From contig FN649750.1 in NCBI GenBank assembly GCA_000310025.1, positions 3,206,495 through 3,270,494 on the forward strand: a stretch of DNA of 64,000 bases. The letters are read 5' to 3'. The position numbers were made by a program, and so were the translations under genes. The stretch comes from Ectocarpus siliculosus. Lineage: Eukaryota > Sar > Phaeophyceae > Ectocarpales > Ectocarpaceae. Under the pieces are notes generated by a model. That model did no database searches, was not told where the DNA came from, and saw nothing but the letters and a program-made list of their open reading frames with translations. Below, in pieces: positions 24,456 to 36,390 of this stretch; within the stretch, counting starts at the first letter, position 1; each line of letters opens with the position of its first letter.

Positions 24456-26836
24456 TTAAATTGCAATGCCGAAGATGGTGATCACGCACGCCATGGTCTC
24501 ATTTTCCCAGCGAACAGTGCTGGCCCCATCGGCTCTCGGGTCCCAAAAAGCGGCGGTTGTTGAATCCACCTGTGCCGATGTTCGCTGTTGCATACGCTCC
24601 ACCAGTAAGCAGCTTACCTGTGGGGTAGTGAGTGCTCTGTGCTGGGTAAGAGACAATTGAACATGTACACTACGGTGCGCTAGGAAGAGTGCTCATCTTG
24701 CTGTTGGTTACGCTCATGTTCTCTCAACATGTTTTTGAAGGCGCTGGATTGACTGGAGTGGAATTTCGATCGAGAAGTGCCCCTGCGTAGTAAAAGGTGC
24801 GCTGTACCCATGTGATTGAGGATCGTACATGTGCATACAGAATACCGTTTTGGGAGAATTCTCAGACGTGGACCCTCATTTTGGTCTGTGAAAACTATCG
24901 CGTCCCGCCGAGCAGCTCCCTCACCCCGAACTTGAAGTTTTCACATAACCTTGTCAGCCCCGTGATGCAGCGAGCTGTGATGGTGTCTGTCCAATCTCCC
25001 ACCTGTTGCGGCGAGATGAAACCATGCACAAGTATAATTCGCTTTGCAACAGAGGGCGTTCACTGGAAAATAGTTGCAGCAATGGTGGATGAAGAAATAC
25101 GTGCAGGATGAAATTACTCTCAGGGCTGGTCTTTACCACTTTGGTGCTCCCACAGTTCACACCCACTCCACCAATAGTTAGAGCAGGAAGAACCACAGAA
25201 GTCGCTAGTTGATTGGGTGAAATTATGACAAGAGCACGTTTTTTTTTTTTATCTACCTGAAGTTCCAGCGAGCAATACTATAACCATGAAAATCATTTTT
25301 TTCAAATCATTGTTCAGCGAAGCGGCACACATAGTTCCCAAAGGCAACCAAAATTCACGCCACGTTATAACATAGCACGAGGTACAGTAGTCTTCAAACT
25401 CGCGCACCACACACGCTCCACCATCAATCCTTGAGCACAAGATGATACCCTCCTCGCATGCTGACCAACAGCACCGCGACAAGTAGCAGCAGCAGCAACC
25501 TAGCAACCGCAGCATATGCGTATGTGCCCTCGCTTTCTATACTGTATGGATGGCTGTGCCACCCTTGCAACCCTTCCATCGAGTTCGTACAATGAGGTAG
25601 GGTGTTGCCAGCCCGCGTAGCTCTCAACGGGCTCACTGACCGTGGCCCTGTCTCCCCATATCGACACACCCAACTGCCGACCCGCGCAGTTCCCAAGGAG
25701 CCCACTGGCCGTTGCCCCAACCCATCTCCACACAATAGTAAACCAGCTCCGCAATACCTCCACAGTCTATTCGTTGTTATGCCGACCAATCAACTCAAAC
25801 TCTAGGTCCGGTTTTGCTACAAAGGGGTTAGGACCCGCCACTATTTTACTCCCACAGTTCTGTGGATCTTCCTGTTCTAACTGTTGGTGTGGGTGTGAAG
25901 TGTGGGAGCACCAAAGTGGTTAAGACCAGCCCTCACGACATGTGGACAATGCCCGGTCAACAATATAATAGTAGACCTCCCAGCAACATCGGACAGGGAC
26001 GAGGCTTTCCTACAGTACGTACGCATTTTTTTCTGACGGACGGAGTATCAGTTCGACAACACACCGAACTCTTGAATTTTTTACTGCCGCCTTCGTACAT
26101 CGCTGATCCGGTTTGATATGGTTGGCAAAGTCTGTCTGTGGTGTCTCACGTTTCGGTGGGAGTATCGCCTCCCCTCCAACACCTTGCCGACGGCGTCCTG
26201 AGCGATCTCCTGAGCTTCCTCTGAGATGCATATGTAGTCACATAAAACAATACCCCGTTCGAGCCATAGACTTCCCAAGCAGTAGTCTAGATGGTCTGTG
26301 TCCGACAGACACCTACGCAAAGGATCTGTTCACACTACTCTGCGACCACCATTGCTTGTTCAATCTACATGTAACACATCGGCCCGTGCGTTACTGTAGA
26401 TTCATTCAGGACGCTGTTTTGGTTCTGACCTTGAAGTTGCTTACGGGGATACGAAATGATCTGCAAGTACACGTAGGCTTCAGGAGGGTTCAACCAACAG
26501 CAGTAATAATACATGGATTCTACCAGGTTCAAGGAGCAACTCGGAAAGATCTTGGTTGCCACAAAGTATGTTCTCAGGGACTACAAGTAAACAATCCGGC
26601 TCCCTCGCCCGGCCCCTTCTCAGTCAGGATGTATTCACTGTCTGTAGTCCGGTCTAAACGTACGCCGACGCCAAAGATCTCGTCGCCGGTCCACAGCGAG
26701 ATGATGGATGCACAACCACAACCGTACCGTTGTATCTTATCCTGGGCACAAAATAATCTGTGGACGAATTCCCCTGCCAAAATGACTCACCTGTGAGTTC
26801 CGTGAAGTCAAAGACACCCGCAGCTACATCGGCCAT
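24456..26836 (-). CDS. DYNLT1: Dynein light chain, Tctex1 type (DYNLT family), complete
   Basis: Four minus-strand exons: 26836-26791, 26220-26150, 25002-24925 and 24617-24456. All junctions are GT-AG and in phase; the total of 357 bp encodes 118 residues, close to the usual ~113. The protein starts [15 protein letters not shown]. The family helix [20 protein letters not shown] follows, then [20 protein letters not shown] and ENFKFG (family: W-x-x-x-V/I-x-E...L; PFKY). The diagnostic C-terminal strands are [20 protein letters not shown] and [15 protein letters not shown], against the family's CFWD...DG..TVRWEN.TM.C.V..FG. Such light chains bind dynein intermediate chain in cytoplasmic and axonemal dyneins. 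The closest match I recall is DYNLT1, but other Tctex1 paralogues cannot be excluded. Intron 2 carries an inverted-repeat transposon. Confidence 0.9.
25123..25932. mobile_element. PIF/Harbinger-like MITE inside DYNLT intron 2
   Basis: The terminal inverted repeats are about 75 bp. The left begins GGGCTGGTCTTTACCACTTT and the right, in reverse complement, begins GGGCTGGTCTTAACCACTTT. Both continue GGTGCTCCCACA, TTCACACCCAC and GGAAGA-CCACAGAA with few mismatches. TCA flanks both ends immediately (25120-25122 and 25933-25935), consistent with a 3-bp target-site duplication. A GGG start and 3-bp duplication are typical of PIF/Harbinger elements, although those prefer TWA. The 810-bp interior has only short frames and no transposase, so it would be non-autonomous. 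Confidence 0.75.
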
Positions 26837-27057
26837 GTTTCCTCTGTGTACGCGCCCGAGGCCGACTTACAACAACAGCGGGATGCAGGTATGTGTATTG
26901 TGCGTTGGTAGTTGGTGCTTTTGAGCTTGCGGTCTGTGTGGAAAAGGAAGAGAGTGACCAAAAGAGGTATGTTTACTTTGGTTGTTTTCAGATAGCTGGC
27001 ACCAGCGGGTACAGCATCAGATTCATTCAAATGGATTCATTCCGATCCTGATCACGT

Positions 27058-27097
27058 GATGATCAACATCCGACACTGATGATCAACATCCGACACA
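27058..27097. repeat. 20-bp unit in two tandem copies
   Basis: Two adjacent copies of GATGATCAACATCCGACAC plus one base, differing only at the last base. They lie between the dynein light chain gene and the plastid-leader gene, which are divergently transcribed, so this could fall in a shared upstream region (inference). Confidence 0.85.
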
Positions 27098-27455
27098 AGA
27101 CACAAGTTCTTTTATGGGGGGGGGGTGAAACGGCAATATGCATACCGCCTCCCGCTCTCTTTGGCACTCCTCTCTCTCCCCCGACCTCTCCCCCATTTCT
27201 GCTGCTGACTGAGTCGCGTCCCCTCTACATAGTCTCTGTCTCTCTGTCTCTGTCCAGCGCCTCCTTGCGATCCTCGGCGGACCCCCGTTGAGGGAGAGGC
27301 ACGCAAGGCACGCAAGGCCTATCTACTCCCAATTGACCGTTGATGATAGCTGGGAGCGATAGATAAGAGCAGCGGAATTTTGAATCTCGCAACCTGTTTT
27401 CGCAAAGGCATTGCGAGTGCGTCGAGTGTCTTCAACACGCAGGGACAGGGGAGAG

Positions 27456-30400
27456 ATGAAGCCATCATGCTCTATGCTTGCAGCAGTTGTCGTGCTCACC
27501 GCACGATCTTCAGTATCATTCCACTACTGCAGCTGGAGGGCGAAGCAGCCGCGCCATCACCAGCTGAAGCAGCAGCACAAGCAGCAGCAGTTCTTCGCCC
27601 CTATGCGTAGGGTGGACCTGGAGCAGCAGCACTCAACCTCCAGATGGCGCCGCCGAAGTTCGCTCCAGCTTTCCGGAGTCGGGTCCACCGTCGCTCCACC
27701 TCCGACTACCCAGGTGTGTGTTTCACGGGCGACACGTAGGCACAAAGTTATTGCGTTAGGACGGAAACCATACCACGCTCTCGGTCTGTTCTCTCGGCGG
27801 CGCAATCAAAGGCGGTTCAAATACTTTTGCAGCTGCACTAGAACACCTTCGGATACTCAGGTCTATTCGTGTAGTCTAGGTGTGCTGAGTACAGAGTGCA
27901 GGCGTTGTTCAGCAGCACATCACAGATTACCTAGCGCGGAGAGCGTTAACTGGTGTTCATTGGAGAGCACGTTCGATATTTCGAGTTGTTATGACCGACG
28001 TTGTTGTCCTCGTCTTGTATTAGCAATACCCCGTTCTCCACGATGAACGCGTGTTGTAGGTATCCCCTCGGACAGCAGCATCTGGTAATGCGAGCAGCGA
28101 ACAGTTCTGTCTGCTACAGTACCCTTCGCTTGCAGTCGAAACGACTTTGCTGAATATGGGCTGGGTGAAGTAGAGGAAGCAAGTAGGCGTGCACTCTTGC
28201 CTTTGTGACCACACATGAGCGGGGCCAACGTTTCGGGCCCTATTAGACGGCAGCTGTACCAAGCAAGCGCTCACCAGCAGTTGTGGATTTGTCACCACCA
28301 AGCCGTCACCTACGTCTACTGCTGTTGCGTATGTTCCTTTTGTCCGCTCATTTAAGTGATGCAGAACGCCAAGGTAAATCGGTAGTGAGGTTTGCCTCCC
28401 ATCGGCATAAGAAAGGTGGCAAACATTAATATTCTGCGACACCTCCTAAGAGATTCCGAGAAGTCTCCGCAAGGTACCCGGTGTGTACCAATGGTGTACG
28501 GCTGTGTAGTGCCACACACGTCTTTCATCTACGCATCTGACGAGTGCACGAGTAAACCGTCTGACGCGCATCGAAATTGCATGCTTCAAAAGCGTACGCG
28601 TCATAATGTGGAGTATTGTCGACGAGCGTGTCCTCACCGCCGCAAGAACAAGCCTCCATGCTGTTCCCTCAATACACTCTACCACCATACAACGTGTACT
28701 CGATACTGCTTCAATTGCGTCCTGAATCATTCGTGTATTTATTCGCTCTTTGCTGCGCTTTGCACCGGTCAATTTGTGGCTTCAACGCCGGGTCGTCCGT
28801 TTGCGATTCTGCGGCTGCTGCTGCTGCTGCTGCTGCTCGATATACCCCTACCCTCCCGGCGGACCGGGATCATGATGGATATCTGGATGCTTGATGAACA
28901 TCTGGGTGGGTTTGGGATGATGGAACTGGAATCTGGATTTCGGACCCCATATCTGGATGGTGGAACTGGCATCTGGGTTGTGGGATGGTTCCTGCCTGGG
29001 TTGTGGTGGAATTGGATACGGTATATTTGGACCGTGGACGCTCCCGTGGGTCAGACCACGGCTCGCGGAGGTGGCGAAGATGGCATTCGAGAACTCACAA
29101 GAGAGGTGAGGGGGGGGTAGGGACTGCATCATAGGCACACACGGGTCATGTCAATGGTACATCTGTAGCAACTATCGTTAGGGGTAGCTAGCGGTTCTAA
29201 ATATGGTGTAGTACATTATATATATATGGAGTAGTTTTTTACGTACCACGCACTCGTGTTTAGCGTTCACCCCCGCACATGTATCCTCTGGATGCGAAAT
29301 GTTTCGCCCGTCGTGTCTGTGCTGCCAAACGGCCTTGATCGATGGCAATGTACACTGGAATCCAATTAATTTCATGATAGCTCCTCTCTTGTCAGAAAAA
29401 CCGTTGATATACCCTACGTAGATTCGACTTCGCCATAAATACGGAGCGAAATAGTGTATTTTCAACAACACATCACCGCACGTGCTCGTGCACTCTAACT
29501 CTGACCCCAATCCATTTAGCGGTGAAATGGCTTGATACAGGTAATACGTCAAGTTTCAGTGGTGTTTCGTCGAACATCGCGATGGTTCATGCTCACTTGC
29601 TTCCTAGAACGAGGGCGGCTCGTTGTGTGTCAGGGTACATGTTACGGGTAGAGTTGTAAGCTACAGTACTGTCGATAAATATACATGTCGTGATAGTTCG
29701 TGCAGCCTACCCTCTAAAGTTAGTCTGCACCCGCAACGCAAGTCCAGTACTACACTGTGCCATACGAATCACGATCCTCTCCTTTGAGCCGTATCCTTTC
29801 GCGCGTGCCTTTCGGGGGGGGTTGTTTTCACGGTGTGTGGTTGGTGCATTTCCCTGCAGGAGAGCGAGGCCGCAATACTGTCATTCGCGGATTCCGCGAA
29901 GAGGCACTGCCGCACACAGTCGGATTATGACGACCACATCGAGTTGCTACAAGGGTGAGAGAGAGTGAGAGAGAATTAAAGCAAGCAAGACGCAGGCGAC
30001 TGCGTTACTGCAGGATATGCCTTGTTTATTCGAGTGTTTATGGAAGATCTGAAATGTTTGTCGTATCAACCGGCTGAGACTATGGCTGCCAATACCTCTT
30101 TGCTGGGTCGGGGTTCAACGAGAGTGTTGTGTTTGCGTCCTATGGAAGAATAATGGTCCGCCCGAACCCAGTTTCTCTGCCCCCCCCCCCTCTCGGCCAC
30201 CCACGCCAGGATGCGATCATGGGGACAACCTTTGACGCAAAAGCGCGTCGGGTGCAAGCGCGTGGTGTTGGGCAACTTCAAGCGAGGAAACCTTGTCTGC
30301 ATCGCCGCAGCGCAGGTGGTGTGGAGCACGTGAGTCGCCTATACCGATCGATGGCGTCGGTACTCACTTGGGTTTTATTTTTGTGATGAGGCATTATTTC

Positions 30401-33400
30401 CCTTCGTCTTGTCTCGCATGTGTTGACACGCTGGAATATCTCAAGCGATACCTTCTTGCTTTGGATTGATCAATTCGGTGTCGTTGGAGCAGAGTGCGTC
30501 TTGCACGGGGACGGTGTTGGTTTTTGAGTGGTGGCTGCTTAGAGCGTATGGGTGATGCCTGACCTCGTGCATGATAGCATGATCGGCTTATAGATGGATT
30601 GGCGTACAGGTGTGCTCAGTGCAAACGGCTTGGGCGGTATTTAGCAGGCCTGCTTTGATTTTTCCAGAAACCATTTCACGAATGTTTTTCAGACATAAGA
30701 TCGTTGGTTGCCTTAGAAATTGAAAGAAGCACCGCGTTCTCAGCAACGTGATGGCCCATACTACTACCTGGCCATGTCCGCAACCAAGCTGGGGCGGCCT
30801 TTTGCTTTGAGATTGTCTCACCTTGTGTTTGGCGGCTTGATTCGCTCGGTGCGCGTTTCCGTGAATTGCTCAACCCCGACTCTACAACTCTACAATCTCT
30901 CAGAGGATATCTCAGCCGGGACGTGCGATTATCCCTGGCACTCATTGCGGTCAACCCCAAGTATGACATGCGAAAGGTCGGCTTCGAGACCATCAAGCGG
31001 ATGAAGTCCTTCGGCATGCAGAACGCTGTGAGTCACCGTTAGTTCGTCGTCATTACTCGTATTCTTCGCCAACATAGAGTACCTACCATGGCAAGACGTT
31101 CCTGTTGGGTTGTCAGCGTCATGACGCTCCGGCGTGCCAGCTCCCCGGTGGTACTTGTGCGTCTTCCATCTTCTACACTCTTGTATTTTGGATGTTTTGG
31201 ATCGGTATCGAGCCGACCCGTGTTACTGTCTTTGTCGAGCAAGTTTGGATCTGTGTTTCTCTGCTGTAGCCGCTGCCACTACGTATCAGCGGTACGACTA
31301 TATTCAGTGTGCGGGTGAGTTTACGGTTTTGCTGGTGTGCCGTGGCGGAAGGAGCTATATGTGGACTTTGATGTGCCGCGCTGTTCCGCTTTCTTGTGAA
31401 TGACCTAGGCCGTATATCAATATCAATGCCCGTTTTTCCTGTTATACATGCTGTATGCATGATGCTTTCTTTGTGTCCCCAGCTACTGCTGGATTTGTCG
31501 CCCTTGATGACGGTGCCGCGGCTAAGGGTGTTTTGTTTGGAGTCTACCCAAACGCTTGATGAGGATCCGGAAGGAGTGTTCCAGGTACAACTGCAGTAGT
31601 AGATAACTGAAACTCTAGTCGACTGATGTCGGCACTATTATATCACCTCGGGATTGTTTATTTCTCGCTTTTTTTGTTTTGTTCATGTTGGTTTATTTGA
31701 AATGGGTAAAACGCGCACCTTTGTATTGTTTACGTTTGTCTCAACTTGTCACAACACCGGAGTGGGGCCGTGTGTGAGCGCTCGAAAGAAAGGCTACTCG
31801 CGGGGTTCTGATATACCATCACGAGGACGCTTTCCTTTGCCGTTTTGTTTGTTCCCCGCTCCGTCTCCATATGGCCGCACAGGATAGACACCGCCTGGCC
31901 GACCTTCCAAGCTTGTCGGTCTTACGATGGAATATCCATATGCAAAATGAAAACACAAGTGCCATGTCGACGGCGCTCACTTGGTACTTTTCGCTGTTGT
32001 CTTCTCTTGCGCGTTTTTCCATCTGACTCTCAAACATTTTTTTCCTTCGCTATTTGCACCGCTGCTTGCGGTGCTATGATATTAACCCTTGGAATGGTGT
32101 GGTGAGACAGGATCCTCTCGTGCAGCAGTACAACAGCCGTGTGCGGCGAAGCTGCTACGTGTTGGACGATATCCCCACGTGGGCGGACTTGGGGCCGTAT
32201 TGGTACGAGGGGGTTCTCCCGCGAAGCGTCCGTTTCTTCTTCCGGAAACGGTTTCACGCGGTGAGCACATCATCTGATTGGCCTAGCCTGGCCTGATCGT
32301 CTAGCAGTTGCCCGGTACGTGTTGCTGCCAGACGGCCTCCGATGATTTTGTTGCTTCCAATGCTCTTTATCCCTTGACCCCGTTTGTAAGTGCAACGTGG
32401 GTAGTTTCAAATCCAGCACAAACTTTACATTCTCAACTTTGGTGCACTATTTTGGCGTCGTATTCAGATCAAACACAACCGGCATGTTCTCGCCAGAGCA
32501 AACGATCTCCAAGTACCGTGTTTGGTTGTTCAAAACTTGTATCCGCAAGCCATGAGTGCCTTAATCTTGGCGCGCTCAGTGGCCTTTCCTGGTTAAGGTG
32601 GGACAACAAGCATTAACATGTTCGAAAGAAGCAATGTTAATGTTGTGTTTCGATAGTGAAAATGAACGACCGCCGGTCCAACCGCACAGGTGAACGAGTT
32701 TGAGGTGACCTTGCAGCGCCCAGGGGCAGGGCTGAGCACAGGGAGCGGGACTGTGGGAGGGGCCCGCGTCATCGCAATGGACGAGGTGAGGCATGGGTTT
32801 CTTTGGTGCACCCCAAGCACGTGCGTAAGCGTGTATTTCTCTAGCTTGATTTCTGGCCAGGAAGTGTGCGCTGCGTTGTGCGGCATCGTGTCTTTATAAG
32901 GTGATGAAGGTGTCACTGGTTCACCCCACGTAGATGCGCAAGCGCGTTTTCTCCGTGTTGCCAAGGAGACGTGCACTGCGTTGTATTTGGCCGTGTCGTA
33001 TGGTACCACTGACGGCAGCATGCTCCCTGCCGCGAACTGAACCGGAATGATACCTTCAGTTTTCCTTTCTACGGTAGCGTTTGTGTTTGCTATCGTTGCT
33101 ACTACTGTTGCTGCTGCCGTTGCTGCTACGGCTTGCTTCTGCGATGGTGTTTCCCTCTGTCGTTGTCGCCAACCTGTCATATACATGTGATGGACGATGA
33201 CGCACGTCATGTTCACTTTTCCAGGCGGAGGCAGCCACCGAGATCCCTGGACACGGCAAGGTTAGGGAGATCGAACGACGGCTGGCAAGCCGCCTTCTAG
33301 AAGAGGTGAGCCAAAAATGATCAATTTGCAGGATTTCTGCCTACAGTAGAGCTTGCTTGGATTCGCCGTTCTCAGGCACGGTTTGTCTGGGTACTGGCCC

Positions 33401-33775
33401 GCGTGTGATCGAGGTAGCTACGGGTTGCAGCGCATGGCGGCGCAAGCTTGAGGCAAGCTTGAAGGGGCGGTGTTCATCAGAAGGAAGTGGCATTCTGCGA
33501 CGCTCTCGTGACATCTGCGTTTGTAGTTTTATATTTCTTCTGCTGCGAGACGCATTTGCAGCGGCCGTTTATGTTACGTGTGCCATACCCCAACACGACG
33601 AGGACCTTCAAACATGGTCAACCGGGAGCACCTGTCCTGTTCTCAAGGTCCCATGTCGCTCGTATCGCCCCAGGCGAAGCGGTTAATCATCCCGCGTCCC
33701 TGCTCCCGATCCTGCCGTTACTTTTCTGCACTGGTGGCGCAGATACAAGGCGAAAACCCGGTCCGTTCTGACTGA
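27456..33775 (+). CDS. Unrecognised protein with plastid-type leader, nine exons
   Basis: Exons: 27456-27713, 29055-29105, 29860-29954, 30904-31027, 31483-31584, 32111-32260, 32690-32785, 33225-33305 and 33743-33775. All are GT-AG, every phase agrees, and the sum is 990 bp (329 residues). Residues 1-20 (MKPSCSMLAAVVVLTARSSV) look like a signal peptide with likely cleavage before Phe in SVS-FHY. A Gln/His/Arg/Ser-rich stretch containing FFAP follows. Such bipartite leaders with a Phe at the signal cleavage site are known to route proteins into stramenopile plastids. The mature part has helical ESEAAILSFADSAKRHCRTQ and DYDDHIELLQG, then SRDVRLSLALIAVNPKYDMR, an aromatic block DDIPTWADLGPYWYEGVLPR with SVRFFFRKRF, and a final helix KVREIERRLASRLLEE. 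I recognise no family. Exons 2 and 9 are short and least certain; exon 4 may start further upstream. Confidence 0.65.
28814..28837. repeat. CTG triplet repeat, eight units
   Basis: Eight CTG triplets in the first intron of the plastid-leader gene. Just downstream (28870-28990) there are several imperfect ATCTGGATG/ATCTGGGT repeats. Confidence 0.9.
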
Positions 33776-36390
33776 GCCCACGGACAAATGAGGGGGTTGT
33801 TGATGGATATGCTCAAGTCATGTTTGAGAGGCGTTTGATTTTTGGTGCCCACTTTCTGCTGTTTTTTCAGCGGGTCGAATGTAATGAGGCTTGGTGGGTG
33901 CAAAAGCAGTCAACTTCGAATTATGTCGCCGTGTTTTTGGGGTCAGTAGTCGCGTGGCTTTCCTGTCGTTGGATGGTTAAGGCATACGGCTTACGTTTCA
34001 TGTACACAGGCGGGTTGGGATGGCATGGAACATTCATTGACGCCCTCGAGACGCCAAAAACTCCACCGCCAGAAAGGGAGCAGCGGATAGGGTACAGAGA
34101 GCATTGTAGATTTTCAAAAGCGGCGTGCCGAGTGACAAATATTAAATGTGTACATACACAGATTATTTATGGAGTTAGTCATTAGCGAGCCCCGTAGAGT
34201 GCCGAGGTGGAGCTAGCTGCGGTGTGTGAACAGGATGATGCCAGTTTGGCGAAATAGGACATGGCCAACGAAAAGCGCGATCAGCGCGTGCGAAGGGTGT
34301 CGTTGTTGAATGGAAAGTAAAAGGTGTCGTGGTGGAAAACCCGGGAGGCCCCTAGTGAGCCAGTGTCTTATATCCCTATGTTGGTTTGTTTGTTGTGTTG
34401 ATACAACACTGTTTTCTGTATTCAAGGGGAGGCTGTGTTCCAGAGGAGCGTGGGCTGTGGTGCTGTACTTGAGAAGAATGGCCAAGGGTGGTATGGTGAT
34501 GGAGGCTTCCGCAGGGGCTCGAGAATAGGGGGCGGTTGTGAATCGATGGATTGGCGGGAATAGCGAAACGCGGATGAGAATGATGTAAACCATTGCTGTG
34601 TGTGCTGTGGTGCGATCGGGCGGTTGTTGGGTGTATTTCGGGTGGAGGAGATATACAAGTATTGTAGGCATCGGAGAGATTGTCGAAAGGAACGGAGTGT
34701 GTGCGATGTGAAGACTGTGACGTGCACATGTACTTTGTCTAGACTGGTTGGGATAGATGCAAGTCAAATGAAGACCCCGACAAGGTGGTGTCTATTTGAA
34801 AAATACATGTTGTGGGAGAAAAAAGTATCGAAAACCTTCTTTGTCAGCCCTGGGAAGAAGGTGACTGCTCTTGTTCATTCATCTTGCGAAGCACACAAAC
34901 CCGATTTTGTTCGTGTATTTTGCATGGGAGGATGTGCTGCACATCAACAATGCGATAGTGCCGCAACACTGCGAATCGTCGCACACACACACCACTGAGT
35001 TGAAAGCTCGATTACTCCACATCCGCGGGGCTACAATAAACCGGGCAGCAGCTACATCTATACCGCTTTCGACAATATCTTTCTAAAACCACCATCTCCA
35101 TGATATGGGCACCCGGTTGAATGTGCAGCACGCGAGCTATGAAAGTTATAGTTGCTCCTATGGTGTGAGATGACCCACAGCAGTGCGTACATGTACTGTA
35201 GTCTTACGGCACACTCTTCTTTTTTGGTTTGATATAATTATTAACGGCAGTGCTCACCGTCCACGAAGTCATTCGTGTCACCAAGGATATGAGGACCTTG
35301 GACGTCTGTATCATGAAACACGGGAGCCGTAGTCTTTGTGTTTTTCTACATGTACTCTAGCGTTGTAGGTCCGTGCTTGTGTGTTCAACCTTGTACCTTT
35401 AGTTCTTTGTCCAAGTTTGCGATCTATCGATTTGCTCGCAGCGTGGGTCCCGAACAACATGGACTAAGTGATCAGACCACAAAGTATGGCCACGTGCCAC
35501 GTGCGCGCCCCAAATGCGGCGAAAATTGAAATGGCGGCGTAACTTCGACCGGTTCGCATTAAAAAAAAATAATGCTCAGTTGTATCGCGATGTCGTCACC
35601 TATTGCTGTAGCTGGTGTGTCCCAATCCAGTACGTCATTGCATGGTTTCTTCTTGCGACGCTCAGGCTTTGCTGCATGTAAGTAGAGCTTCGCTGAGTAG
35701 AATCTCTCGGCAAACCTTGAGGTCCTGGGAATCCCTCGTCAGATCTGCCTTCGTGATGATGTGTGGAAGAGCTGGGGCCACACTAAGCCCCCCTCGAGGC
35801 TAGACCAGTCCATCGCCATGCTGCATGCAGCGAGGTTTATTAACGAACAGTCTGTCGTTCCGAGGGTTAGGAGACGATGCGAGTCGACGGGGCGTGGTTG
35901 CGATAGTTGAAGAGGTTGGATTGTTGATATCACAGCAGTACATGGTCTACAGCAGTACGTCGAAACAACGTAGAGTACGACGTAGAATAGGTGAATTACG
36001 AGAAGCGCCATGTAGACGTGAAACTCTTCTGGACCCCCTGTAGAGTCATCATGAATGGTTAAGACTACGTCAAGGAGTTTGAAACAGAGGGAGCTTGCCT
36101 TCGGACGACATAATGCAGTTAATAGCGACTTCAACCTTGCTTGGGGAATAGCTCAATATGTCGCCGCCGGTAGTCTAGTGCTTACGAGTGAGATATTCGA
36201 CGGAGGTCGATACACTGTAGCACGACAACAGCCCCTGTGTCTAAGTCACCATTAGCACCACCTTCGCAAGGTCTGGTCTGCTGCATGCTTCTCATAAATT
36301 TTGGATCGGACCATATGCAATTTTTCGCATTTTCTCCTGCCTGCTCTCTTGATGGGTGCAGGCTGGAGACGGGCAAGAAGTCTAGTTGCA
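33776..36390. other. Intergenic stretch between two plus-strand genes
   Basis: No supported exon. The 34.2-34.8 kb part is G-rich on the plus strand, so all three minus-strand frames are open for 100-184 codons; this reflects strand composition, not coding. A short piece of the MITE-like family occurs at 34999-35020. The promoter of the downstream tethering-protein gene must lie here, but I see no clear core element. Confidence 0.6.
34999..35020. repeat. Fragment of the 222-bp MITE-like family
   Basis: The segment GAAAGCTCGATTACTCCAC matches the inner arm of the copy at 7964-8184 (AAAGCTCGATTACTCCAC). The remaining element is absent, so this is a relic. Confidence 0.4.

Noticed and set aside
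30720-31017. 94-113-codon frames on both strands around 30.9 kb
   Set aside because: They are shadows of the exon at 30904-31027, whose reading frame (SRDVRLSLALIAVNPKYDMR) joins its neighbours in phase and ends at a GTGAGT donor.
34213-34767. Three minus-strand frames of 100-184 codons
   Set aside because: All three frames of one strand are open together because the plus strand is G-rich; this is composition, not coding.
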